From positions 1 to 23,846 of the forward strand of contig DHLW01000021.1 of the NCBI GenBank assembly GCA_002405485.1: a DNA stretch of 23,846 nucleotides. The letters run 5' to 3'. A program made the translations under genes and the position numbers. Each line of letters opens with the position of its first letter. Positions within the stretch are counted from its first letter, which is position 1. Shown here piece by piece: positions 7,637 to 15,005 of the stretch. Under the pieces are notes generated by a model. The model did no database searches. It saw only the letters and a program-made list of their open reading frames with translations, and was not told the DNA's origin. The stretch comes from Phycisphaerales bacterium UBA4658. Its GTDB lineage: Bacteria > Planctomycetota > Phycisphaerae > Phycisphaerales > UBA1924.

Positions 7637-9109
7637 TTAGGCCCTATTCGTCTGGCCCATCCTGTCGATTCCTGCCAGATCGTATTTCTTCCCGCCAAAC
7701 AGCAACTCCGCAGGTGCCGCGCTCGACATCACGGCTTCAACCAGCCCGCGTGCCATTGAACTCGTCAGCCTTGAGTCGCATTCGATCGCGACGAGTCCGG
7801 CGAGTCGACCGGATCCGAAGGTCAGGAATCGTTCATTCAGCCCGAGTCCACGCGCTCCGTGTACAGTGCCCATGGCCAGGAGCGTCATCGGGTCGGTCCC
7901 ATCTCGACGGTGCAGAAACCGCATCTCATCGAGCACGCTGATTCGGTTCTCGCCTCTTGGAAGGTTGATGATCGAATCGGTCCCGATCGCGACCGGAACA
8001 CCCGCCGCAAGCATGTCGCGGTACCGATGCGGCCCGAATGCGCCCTGGGCGTCAAAGTAGGCCGACGCTCGTGGGCAGTAGGCCACGACCGTGCCCGTCT
8101 GGGCAAGCACGGCGATGGCCTCGTCCGGGGCGTCGTTCACATGGGCCGCCAGCAGGCGCATCGGTCCGCACCCATCGAGCGCACGAGCCACGTGCGCGAC
8201 CGGATGCCGACCCAGCCCGACGCATCCAAGAAGGTCATCCGTCCACAGCCCCAGCCGCTCCAGCAGTTCGCGTTGCGGCCCCCTGCCCTCTGCGACAAAC
8301 GCCCGTTCCTCGGCGGTCTCGGCCAGATGGGTCGCAAGCACCGCCGCCCCCCCACTCTCTGGTCGCCAGGGCCCGCGAGGTTGCCCTTGCGCCAGGGTCC
8401 GCGCATACCGGACCGACTCGGCGTACATCGACGGGGCGACGGTGTTTGGTGCATGCGGCTGCACGCTGAGCAGGACATCTGGCCCGCCCTCGCGCAACGC
8501 CGCTGACGCGGCCTCCATGGCGAGCGTTGGGATCAGGTCATCCAGAAACGCACGCACCCGGGGCTCTCCCGTGCCGATCGCGAAGAACTCCAGGAAACTC
8601 GTGCCCAGCATGCCGGATCCGGCAAGTGCGTGCCATGCCGCGGCGTTGGGGCGTCCGGCGGTCGCCCCCGAGATGTCCCCCACGGCCACCACGCCACCTG
8701 ACCTGGAGAGCGCGACGCCGCGCTCCACGGCACGTTGGATCGACTCGTCATCGGTCGGCCGGTTCTGCCGCACCATCTCGATCCAGTGCACGAACCCGCG
8801 TTCCGGATCGTGGGGTTGCGGGCCGATGAGGGTCAGATCGAGGTGGGTGTGGGCGTTGACCAGGCCGGGAATGAGGATCGATCGATCCCGTCGCACGCGT
8901 GCCAGCCCTGGTGCGGCCGCCGCGGGATGGGCATCGACCACCCCGGGTGTGCCGATGGCCAGCACATGGACGGGGCAGACCGAGCGATCCAGGAGCACGG
9001 ACACCGGAGCGCACGCAAAGCCGGCGGCGTCGACTGCTCCCAGAGCATCCACGCGGAGCAGTTGGGGGCCGGCCGGATCGGTCTCGGGATTGTGGAAGCG
9101 GAGGTTCAT
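7637..9109 (-). CDS. Amidohydrolase, possible aminofutalosine deaminase
   Basis: Predicted 490 residues from the ATG at 9109; a TTG three codons upstream is possible but less likely. This is a metal-dependent TIM-barrel amidohydrolase of the ATZ/TRZ deaminase type. Visible metal and catalytic residues are H87 and H89 in VNAHTHLD, H261 and E264 in ATHLAE, H323 in AAHVND, and D378 in AIGTDS. The segments around PHAPNTVAPSMY, VVAYCPRASAYF and SVLDEMRFL resemble aminodeoxyfutalosine deaminase, which converts aminodeoxyfutalosine to futalosine in the alternative menaquinone route. It is the first gene of the minus-strand group and lies 71 bases before resB, so a respiratory quinone role fits. Other ATZ/TRZ substrates (S-adenosylhomocysteine, adenosine-like compounds) are not excluded. 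The amidohydrolase class is sure; the substrate is inference. Confidence 0.8.
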   Translation of the reverse strand: MNLRFHNPETDPAGPQLLRVDALGAVDAAGFACAPVSVLLDRSVCPVHVLAIGTPGVVDAHPAAAAPGLARVRRDRSILIPGLVNAHTHLDLTLIGPQPHDPERGFVHWIEMVRQNRPTDDESIQRAVERGVALSRSGGVVAVGDISGATAGRPNAAAWHALAGSGMLGTSFLEFFAIGTGEPRVRAFLDDLIPTLAMEAASAALREGGPDVLLSVQPHAPNTVAPSMYAESVRYARTLAQGQPRGPWRPESGGAAVLATHLAETAEERAFVAEGRGPQRELLERLGLWTDDLLGCVGLGRHPVAHVARALDGCGPMRLLAAHVNDAPDEAIAVLAQTGTVVAYCPRASAYFDAQGAFGPHRYRDMLAAGVPVAIGTDSIINLPRGENRISVLDEMRFLHRRDGTDPMTLLAMGTVHGARGLGLNERFLTFGSGRLAGLVAIECDSRLTSSMARGLVEAVMSSAAPAELLFGGKKYDLAGIDRMGQTNRA

Positions 9110-9262
9110 GGCCGACAAGACCGTGGGCCGATCGTAGAACTTTGCCGGTGGCGCTCGCGATGCGTCGGCGGCACCGCCCGCGGCGGAGGGGCCTGCGTAC
9201 CCTCAGCGCGAACGTGGGCTGTTGAGTATTGCCCAAACCCACAGACGGACACCCCACGACCC

Positions 9263-9292
9263 GGATCACACTGGATCACACTGGAGCACACG
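9263..9292 (+). repeat. Three 10-bp tandem units forming the ribosome binding site of the OmpA-type gene
   Basis: GGATCACACT occurs at 9263-9272 and 9273-9282. A third, altered copy, GGAGCACACG, occupies 9283-9292. The change T to G in the third copy creates the GGAG that sits seven bases before the ATG at 9294. Confidence 0.7.
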
Positions 9293-9293
9293 G

Positions 9294-10211
9294 ATGATGA
9301 CCTTGACCGCGCGACTCATGCCAAAGACCACACTCATCGGCTCGCGGCCGGTGGCAGCCCTTGCCGCCGGCGCACTCGCCGCCCTGGGGACGCTGCTGGG
9401 CGGGTGCTCTGGGAGCAACAACGCTCTGCTGGAAGCCAATCGCGCCCTGACGGATCGCAACACCTCGCTGACGCAGCAGAACGATTCGCTGAATCGACTG
9501 AACCAGGAACTGCAGGCGGCTCTGGCTGCTCGCGACCGGGCGATCGCGGAACTGCAGTCGCTGGTGGCCGACCTGCGGGCCGGGCGTTCCGGTCTGGAGG
9601 GGAAGCTGTCGGATCTGGAATCCCGGCTGAGCGGGATGCGATTCGGGAACGTGGCGCTCGACGCCGAGACCGATGCCGCGCTGCGCGAGCTTGCGGCCCA
9701 GCATCCCGACCTGCTTGAGTATGACGCGGCCCGCGGCCTTCTGCGGTTCCGGGCGGACGTGACGTTCGACTCCGGGCGTGACACCGTCAAGGACTCGGCC
9801 AAGCCGACGCTCCGCAAGTTTGCCGAGATCCTCAACGCTGCCGCCGCCCGGTACGACGTGCGGATCGTCGGGCACACCGACAGCCAGCCCATCCGGGCCG
9901 CGGCGACGCGCGGGCACCCCACGAACATGCACCTCTCCTGCCACCGCGCCATCAGCGTGCGCAACGAGCTGACGCGCAACGGCGTGGCGGCGGAGCGGAT
10001 CGAGGCGGCCGGTCGAGGCGAGCATGACCCGCTGGTTCCCAACACCGCCAGCGGCAACACCCCTCAGAATCGTCGCGTCGAGGTCTATCTGACCCGTCCG
10101 GCGCGGGCTCTGGGCACCGGGGGCGATGTGAACGCCGCCGCCCCCGTTTCCACGCCGGCCCCGGCGCCGGCTCCGACGCAGCCGAGCAGGGGCGAAGAGA
10201 TCATGAAGTAA
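9294..10211 (+). CDS. OmpA/MotB-type peptidoglycan-binding lipoprotein with coiled coil
   Basis: Predicted 305 residues. The ATG at 9294 is chosen for its GGAG at 9283-9286; an ATG at 9318 is an alternative. An N-terminal signal sequence ends in the lipobox LLGGC, with C38 as the probable acylated residue. Residues 43-115 are a heptad-rich coiled coil (NRALTDRNTSLTQQND and beyond). Residues about 150-275 are an OmpA-like domain with GHTD, LS.HRA, GRGE and NRRVE; the aspartate of GHTD and the arginine of the HRA segment are the positions used by this family to bind diaminopimelate in peptidoglycan. A Pro/Ala-rich tail follows. It probably tethers an outer membrane to peptidoglycan, in the manner of Pal. 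The gene is divergent from the amidohydrolase operon across 184 bases and ends before a strong terminator. Confidence 0.87.
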   Translation: MMTLTARLMPKTTLIGSRPVAALAAGALAALGTLLGGCSGSNNALLEANRALTDRNTSLTQQNDSLNRLNQELQAALAARDRAIAELQSLVADLRAGRSGLEGKLSDLESRLSGMRFGNVALDAETDAALRELAAQHPDLLEYDAARGLLRFRADVTFDSGRDTVKDSAKPTLRKFAEILNAAAARYDVRIVGHTDSQPIRAAATRGHPTNMHLSCHRAISVRNELTRNGVAAERIEAAGRGEHDPLVPNTASGNTPQNRRVEVYLTRPARALGTGGDVNAAAPVSTPAPAPAPTQPSRGEEIMK

Positions 10212-10240
10212 TCGTCCCCGCACGCGTGCTCAGCGCAGAC

Positions 10241-10267
10241 AAACGCCCCGGACATCCGGGGCGTTTT
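10241..10267. terminator. Bidirectional rho-independent terminator
   Basis: CGCCCCGG (10244-10251) pairs with CCGGGGCG (10256-10263) around a four-base loop. The stem is flanked by AAA on the left and TTTT on the right, so each strand reads as a GC stem followed by a U-run. It lies between the convergent OmpA-type and dockerin genes and should serve both. Confidence 0.88.
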
Positions 10268-10315
10268 CGTTGGTCTTGCGATGAACCGACTGGGCTCGTG
10301 CGTGTGATGCCGAGG

Positions 10316-11389
10316 TCACGGGCAGCCGGCAAACCAGGCATTCAGGAACTCGAAGATGTCCTGGATGTCCACGCCCCCCAGGCCGTCGACATCGGCCCGC
10401 AGGTCCCCGGCGAACCAGGCGTTGAGGAAGGCGAAGATGTCGTCGACTTCGACCAGGCCGTTGCAGTCAAAGTCGGCGGGGCAGATCTTGATGACCACGT
10501 ACTGATTGCCCGAGGGGAATGTGAAGTCGGTGGTGCGGGCCTCGGCGAGGTTGTTGTACCCGGCCTCCAGCGGACCGAGGGTCTGGTTGGAGATGAACGC
10601 CGAGTCCGCGCTGCTGATGAACACGGCGATCTTGATCTCGCCGCAGCGCTGCGTCACGCCGAGCGCAGAAAGCGGGATGGCCATCTCCACGCCGGTCTGG
10701 ACGCCCGCGCCCGAGCCGATGCCCGTGCCGCTGGTGACGCCGGCGGTGTTGGAGTTGTTGATCGTGGCCTTGATACCGAAGGGGTTGGACCCGCCGAGCA
10801 GGTCGCCGGTGGAGGTCTGCGGCGTGCTGCCGAGGAATCCGCCCGAACCGCCGCCGCTGGTGTTGATCTCGGCGAAGTTGGCGAACAACGTGTAGTTCCC
10901 GCTTCCTGGGTCTCCGCCGTTGAGCCCGATCCATCGATCGGCGTCGAACCCGGCGTCAAAGCGCAGCCCGGGCAGCGAGCTGTTCAGGAAGCCCATGCGA
11001 TTCAGGCGGTTGCCGTCGACATTCGGGTTGTCGCCGCGGAGGCGATTCTGGCCCGCGTTCGGAATCGAATCAAAGAAGATGTGCAGCCGGTTGAAGTTCG
11101 ACTCGAGGTTGCCGGCGATGAACAGGAACAGCGTGTTTCCGACGAGGCGGTAGGAGAGCGCGTTCAGTTCGGACCCGTCGCAGAAGCCCGTTTGTCCGAG
11201 CGCCGCATCGCCGAAGCTCGTGTTCAGCGTCTGCACGCTCGCGAGCACGTACCCGCAGTCGCTCGCGTTGGCGGTGCCGTTGATGATGGGGAGCGATGAT
11301 GGGGTGCACTGCGCGTGTGCGGAGCCGCACGCCGCGAGCAGGCCCAGAACCGAGAGAGCGCAACGATGCAAAGACGGTCGAAAGAACAT
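10316..11389 (-). CDS. Secreted protein with C-terminal GC-type dockerin
   Basis: Predicted 357 residues. The ATG at 11389 has AAGGG nine bases upstream and gives a clean signal peptide ending AHA before Q27; a GTG at 11416 is the alternative. Residues 28-300 are Gly/Asn/Ser-rich with alternating hydrophobics, suggesting a secreted beta-rich domain I cannot name. Residues about 302-357 hold two EF-hand-like dockerin repeats, each with an acidic calcium loop (DFDCNGLVEVDD and DVDGLGGVDIQD) followed by a near-identical helix (IFAFLNAWFAGD, IFEFLNAWFAGC). The cysteines near each end of the module and the terminal GCP match the GC-type dockerin known from Planctomycetes, which is thought to serve as a sorting or anchoring signal rather than as part of a classical cellulosome. 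No cohesin gene is nearby. Stand-alone gene ending before the shared terminator. Confidence 0.85.
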   Translation of the reverse strand: MFFRPSLHRCALSVLGLLAACGSAHAQCTPSSLPIINGTANASDCGYVLASVQTLNTSFGDAALGQTGFCDGSELNALSYRLVGNTLFLFIAGNLESNFNRLHIFFDSIPNAGQNRLRGDNPNVDGNRLNRMGFLNSSLPGLRFDAGFDADRWIGLNGGDPGSGNYTLFANFAEINTSGGGSGGFLGSTPQTSTGDLLGGSNPFGIKATINNSNTAGVTSGTGIGSGAGVQTGVEMAIPLSALGVTQRCGEIKIAVFISSADSAFISNQTLGPLEAGYNNLAEARTTDFTFPSGNQYVVIKICPADFDCNGLVEVDDIFAFLNAWFAGDLRADVDGLGGVDIQDIFEFLNAWFAGCP

Positions 11390-11600
11390 ACGGCCAAACC
11401 CTTGTGTTGCCCCCACCCCCTGGCAGCGTGTCGTCTCCGGCCGCGTTGGGCGGAGTCCGAACTGCCCTGGCCCGAAAGGGTAACGGAACGCCGCGAAAAG
11501 TCACCAGTGCGGGCGCATGAAGTCTTTGCGGATGTCCCGGCTGGATACCAAACTCTCTGTGGGCTCCGAAGGCGGAGGCCGAACATTGCTGGAACAGGAT

Positions 11601-13139
11601 TTAGAACACCCGCCGCTCGCCTCGGTCGATCGCCTTCGGGCGAGCTCCGCCCAGGGCCTGTTGCAGCTCGGCGGGGTTGGTGGCGGTTCTGGGCGAGATC
11701 TCCAGCACGCAATCCGGGGTCTGCCGGGAGCCAGGCATGGTCGGCTCGCCGGGCAGAGCGTCGCGCATAGGCACCGCCGTGCCCAGGGTCTGAAGCCAGC
11801 GAGCGGCGCGAATGGTCTGGATGACGCGCGAACTGGCCGGGCTGTCCGGAGCCATGGCCTGCCCACCGGAAGCGTCGGCGTTCTTGATGGGCGCGAACTC
11901 CTCGATGCGATCGGTCTCGCAGACGACGCTCTTCTCGCACAGAGGCAGCGCGTCAAAGACGAATCGCTCGAGCTTGACACCGTTGTTGGTCGTCGGCGTG
12001 ACGGCCTCGCCGGTGGCCGGGTCGACGCATGGGATCTTCTTCTCGGCCCGGTGATAGGGAAGCGAGAAGCTCGTGTCGGTGTTGAGCTTCTCGACGAATC
12101 CGACGCCGATGACGTGCACCGCGATCGATCCTGCGATGAACCGGAGCGTGCCGTCGGGGTTGGTCTGCCGCTGATAGTCCATGGGGAGATCGGAGTACTC
12201 GACGACCTCGACGCGACCTTTGCGAGCCCCGGCGCCGGCGGCGCAGAAGACGCCGACCTTCTCCTCGGCGTTGACCTTGGGCACCATTTTGCTGGACATC
12301 TGGGCCGAACTCTCGGCACCGCCTGCTCCAGAGTGCAGCCCGAGGAAGACCGGATCGAGCAGGTTGACGATCGGGTTGTCGACCTGGAAGTAGCTGATGG
12401 TGTCGACCCCTCGGCGGCGCATGTCGGCCAAAGCCCCGGAGACGTGCAGCGCCTTGAGCGATCCGCCGTGGCCGTCGGGATTGGTCGCGATCTCGCTTCG
12501 GCTGGCGAGCAGGACCTTGCCGGTCTTGATGTCCAGCGAGGGCATCACGCCCTGAGGGAAGAACATGACGTTCTCCCGCGGCAGGCCGAAGTACCGCTGC
12601 GCCTCGAAGAAGTCGACCGTCTGCTGGTGGTTGAGCGGACTGGTCATGACGTACCACGGGATGCCGGCGCGGACCCCGTGCCGCTCCTGCGCGCCGAGAA
12701 TCGCGTCGGCGAACACGGCGAACAAGGGCTTGCCGGTGACGGCGCCGGCGGGATAGCACCCCTTGGGCCCTTCGTATCCGAGCCGCGAGCCCTGCCCGCC
12801 GGCGACGACGAAGGCCGCCACGCGTCCGTCACGCAGCAATCGCGAGCCCGCCTCACGGGCAGAATCGACGCTCCAGGTCTTGGCCCCGGCTCCGGGCACG
12901 CGTGGGTAGTACGGCGCGGGCTGCACCTCGGGCGGGAGCCCGAAGACGGGCTTGTTCAGAACGTAGTCATGGATGAGCTTGGGCAGGCCCTCGACATCCA
13001 GCGACGCGATCTGCGCAAGCAGGGATTTCTTCTTCGCGTCGTCGAGCTGGTCATAGAACCGCAAGAGGTGTCCCTGACCCACGGTCTCAAGACGGTGCGT
13101 GAGGGACTGCAGTGTGACAGGCGAGGGGTTCGAAGGCAT
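11601..13139 (-). CDS. UDPGP-family pyrophosphorylase, probable UDP-N-acetylglucosamine pyrophosphorylase
   Basis: Predicted 512 residues. The ATG at 13139 has AAGGA seven bases upstream. The enzyme joins UTP to a sugar 1-phosphate, giving a UDP-sugar and pyrophosphate. The nucleotide-binding loop AGGQGSRLGYEGPKG lies at about 113-127. Further motifs are PWYVMTSPLNHQQT, the FFPQG segment, the PDGHGG segment and YFQVDNP, in the order seen in eukaryotic-type UAP1/AGX enzymes. These make UDP-GlcNAc, a precursor of peptidoglycan and lipopolysaccharide. The length also fits UAP1. Bacteria usually use GlmU for this reaction, so the preferred sugar (GlcNAc-1-P, GalNAc-1-P or Glc-1-P) is not certain. 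It is divergent from the rpe gene across 90 bases. No clear terminator is visible in the 211 bases downstream. Confidence 0.85.
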   Translation of the reverse strand: MPSNPSPVTLQSLTHRLETVGQGHLLRFYDQLDDAKKKSLLAQIASLDVEGLPKLIHDYVLNKPVFGLPPEVQPAPYYPRVPGAGAKTWSVDSAREAGSRLLRDGRVAAFVVAGGQGSRLGYEGPKGCYPAGAVTGKPLFAVFADAILGAQERHGVRAGIPWYVMTSPLNHQQTVDFFEAQRYFGLPRENVMFFPQGVMPSLDIKTGKVLLASRSEIATNPDGHGGSLKALHVSGALADMRRRGVDTISYFQVDNPIVNLLDPVFLGLHSGAGGAESSAQMSSKMVPKVNAEEKVGVFCAAGAGARKGRVEVVEYSDLPMDYQRQTNPDGTLRFIAGSIAVHVIGVGFVEKLNTDTSFSLPYHRAEKKIPCVDPATGEAVTPTTNNGVKLERFVFDALPLCEKSVVCETDRIEEFAPIKNADASGGQAMAPDSPASSRVIQTIRAARWLQTLGTAVPMRDALPGEPTMPGSRQTPDCVLEISPRTATNPAELQQALGGARPKAIDRGERRVF

Positions 13140-13229
13140 GCCGTGTTCCTTCACGGGGAATGCGGAGCAAAAGGGGCAAAGTGTACTCCCGACGGGTACG
13201 CTGATCCGGACCCCTCGTGTGACCCGCCC

Positions 13230-14021
13230 ATGCGCAACCTCTTCACCAATCCTCTCCGGCTCCCGCTCATCGCGCCGTCGATCCTCTCGGCGGACTTTGC
13301 CAATATGGGGGCCGAGTGTCGGCACATCCTGGCTTCGAGCGCCAAAGCGCCGGTGGGGTCGCCGGCGCGGTTTGCGCCCATCTCCGGAGCGAACGATCCA
13401 TGGACGGCGCCGGGCGTGCCCGGGGGCGGGGCCGATCTGCTGCACGTCGACGTGATGGACGCTCACTTTGTGCCGAATCTCACCATGGGGCCGGACATGG
13501 TTCGGGCCGTTCGGCGGGCGTGTCCGGGTGCGTTTTTGGATGTGCACGTCATGGTCACCGATCCCCTCCTGCTCGTCGAGGCGTTTGTCTCGGCTGGCGC
13601 GGACCACATCACGTTCCATGTGGAGGTGATCCCGCCGGCAAAGATTGCCGAGACTGCCCGACGGATCCGGGACCTGGGGGTGACGGTGGGGCTTGCGCTC
13701 AACCCGCCGACGCCGGCTGCGGACGTGTTGCCGCACATCGAGCACGTTGACCTGATCCTGGTCATGTCGGTGCATCCGGGTCGATCCGGGCAGTCGTTCA
13801 TCCCGTCAGTCCTCGAGAAGACCGCTCAGATCAGCGAGGAGTTGGCCCCATACCAGCGATTGCAGATGGATGGCGGGATCAAGGTCGAGAACATCGACGC
13901 CGTGCTTGACGCTGGGTGCGATGTGGTCGTGGCGGCCTCGGCGATCTTCGGTCGGCCAATCCCGAATCGGGCGGGTGTCGTCCGGGCATTGCGCGGGCGT
14001 GGGACGAATCCGGAGAGCTGA
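13230..14021 (+). CDS. rpe: Ribulose-phosphate 3-epimerase with an internal insertion
   Basis: Predicted 263 residues; the family is usually about 215-230. It interconverts ribulose 5-phosphate and xylulose 5-phosphate in the pentose phosphate pathway. Metal and catalytic positions are conserved: SILSAD near the start, H72 and D74 in LHVDVMD, the histidine of LDVHVM, and the aspartate of MDGGI. An insertion of about 30 residues, rich in Ala, Pro and Gly, occupies about 35-66, between the first helix and the second strand. Two usually invariant loops are altered: VMDAHFVPN in place of VMDGHFVPN, and SVHPGRSGQ in place of SVNPGFGGQ. The start has no Shine-Dalgarno; the frame is open far upstream, but the ATG at 13230 sits just before the conserved PLIAPSILSAD. 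Clear family member; exact substrate is probable. Confidence 0.88.
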   Translation: MRNLFTNPLRLPLIAPSILSADFANMGAECRHILASSAKAPVGSPARFAPISGANDPWTAPGVPGGGADLLHVDVMDAHFVPNLTMGPDMVRAVRRACPGAFLDVHVMVTDPLLLVEAFVSAGADHITFHVEVIPPAKIAETARRIRDLGVTVGLALNPPTPAADVLPHIEHVDLILVMSVHPGRSGQSFIPSVLEKTAQISEELAPYQRLQMDGGIKVENIDAVLDAGCDVVVAASAIFGRPIPNRAGVVRALRGRGTNPES

Positions 14022-14045
14022 TCGAGGTCCCAGAACGCTGCGTAG

Positions 14046-14066
14046 TCCCCATTTGTGGGGATATTG
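14046..14066 (+). terminator. Weak candidate terminator after rpe
   Basis: TCCCCA (14046-14051) pairs with TGGGGA (14056-14061) around the loop TTTG and is followed by the T-rich TATTGTTTG. It lies 25 bases after the rpe stop. The 14022-14269 gap is noticeably more AT-rich than its surroundings and contains no gene I can support. Confidence 0.42.
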
Positions 14067-14269
14067 TTTGCCAAATCCGCGATTATTCGGACGCTGATCG
14101 GGTGGTCAGGGGTGTGGATGAAGGGTCCGATCGGGCGTGAACCGATGGGGAATGCTAAACTCCGCTCCGCTTGGGCGGCGTGGGAACACGCCGGATCGGG
14201 CACGCGATGGCTGGGGTGCCGCTGGGCAACTGCCCGCGCCAGCCGCTCGCGACTGGGACGCAGATTTCC

Positions 14270-14905
14270 ATGGCCAAGGCCAACTCGATGCGCGTGCTGG
14301 TCGTCCGCTCCGGGCGCACGGAGTGGGATGTCTTGGGCCGTGTGCAGGGCTCGGCGGACCTGCCGATGTCGGCTGAGGGGCTGACGGGGCTGAATGCGTC
14401 TCTGGCGGCGCTTGGTGGGCTGACGCTTGATCGGGTGATCTCGGCTCCGGATGAGGCAAGCCGGCAGACGGCGTCCCGACTTGCCGAGGTTGCCAGGACG
14501 CGGAAAGCGTCGGTGTGCAAGGACCTTGGGGAGATGGGGCTGGGTTTATGGGAGGGGCTGCGGTACGAGGAGCTTGAGGAGCGGTATTGCCGGGCCGGGC
14601 GGCTGTTTCTGGACGACCCCTCCGGCGTGCAGGCCCCCGAGGGCGAGGCGGTCGATGAGTACGCCCAGCGGGTGATCGCCGCGCTGGCCAGTCAGCTTGG
14701 GAGAGCCAAGGCGGGGTCTGCGGTGGGGTTGGTGGTTCGGCCGCTGGCGCTTGGGGTGATCCGGTGCGCGTTGAACTCGGCGAGTTTGTGCGAACTGTGG
14801 AGCATGGTCCGGGAGCGGCCGGACGTGGAGTGGTACGACGTACAGGGAAGAGACCCGCGTCTGGCGGCCCCGCCGCAGAGACCGAAGCCGGCATCGGCGG
14901 CGTAG
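14270..14905 (+). CDS. Histidine-phosphatase-fold protein lacking catalytic histidines (putative pseudoenzyme)
   Basis: Predicted 211 residues from the ATG at 14270; an in-frame ATG at 14207 is the alternative. The fold is recognisable: VLVVRSGRTEWD.LGR.QG at about 9-27 aligns with the phosphoglycerate mutase/phosphatase opening LVRHGETEWN..GR.QG, SAPDEASRQTA at 58-68 aligns with SSPLxRAxQTA, and LGEMGLGLWEG at 86-96 aligns with LxExxFGxWEG. Yet the phosphorylated histidine of RHG is S14, the arginine of the second motif is A63, and the second catalytic histidine (VVSHG) is P158 in VVRPL. Only R13 and the WEG glutamate remain. Active phosphatase chemistry is therefore unlikely. It lies 100 bases upstream of accD on the same strand and may be co-transcribed. 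A binding or regulatory role is inference. Confidence 0.8.
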   Translation: MAKANSMRVLVVRSGRTEWDVLGRVQGSADLPMSAEGLTGLNASLAALGGLTLDRVISAPDEASRQTASRLAEVARTRKASVCKDLGEMGLGLWEGLRYEELEERYCRAGRLFLDDPSGVQAPEGEAVDEYAQRVIAALASQLGRAKAGSAVGLVVRPLALGVIRCALNSASLCELWSMVRERPDVEWYDVQGRDPRLAAPPQRPKPASAA

Positions 14906-15005
14906 CCCGAGGCCGGGACAGGACAGAGGACGATCAACCCCCGGTCGCGGGATGTGAGGCGACCAACCCGAGCCAGGAAGGCCGGGGAAAGCTCGTGAGG
15001 AAGTC

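Noticed and set aside
4938..7640. Long plus-strand open frames opposite resB
   Set aside because: The translations are Arg/His-rich and lack any motif, while the minus strand encodes a coherent membrane protein with correct topology.
10226..11299. Plus-strand open frame of 357 codons opposite the dockerin gene
   Set aside because: The minus strand has a signal peptide, dockerin and ribosome site; the plus product is Val/Gly/Glu-rich shadow sequence.
13121..13140. GGGGTTCGAAGGC, resembling a tRNA T-arm
   Set aside because: No acceptor, D-arm or anticodon arm can be folded around it, and it overlaps the start of the pyrophosphorylase gene.
11517..13229. Plus-strand open frame continuous with rpe, which would give an 834-residue fusion
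   Set aside because: The upstream part is antisense to the well-supported UDP-sugar pyrophosphorylase; the epimerase homology starts just after the ATG at 13230.
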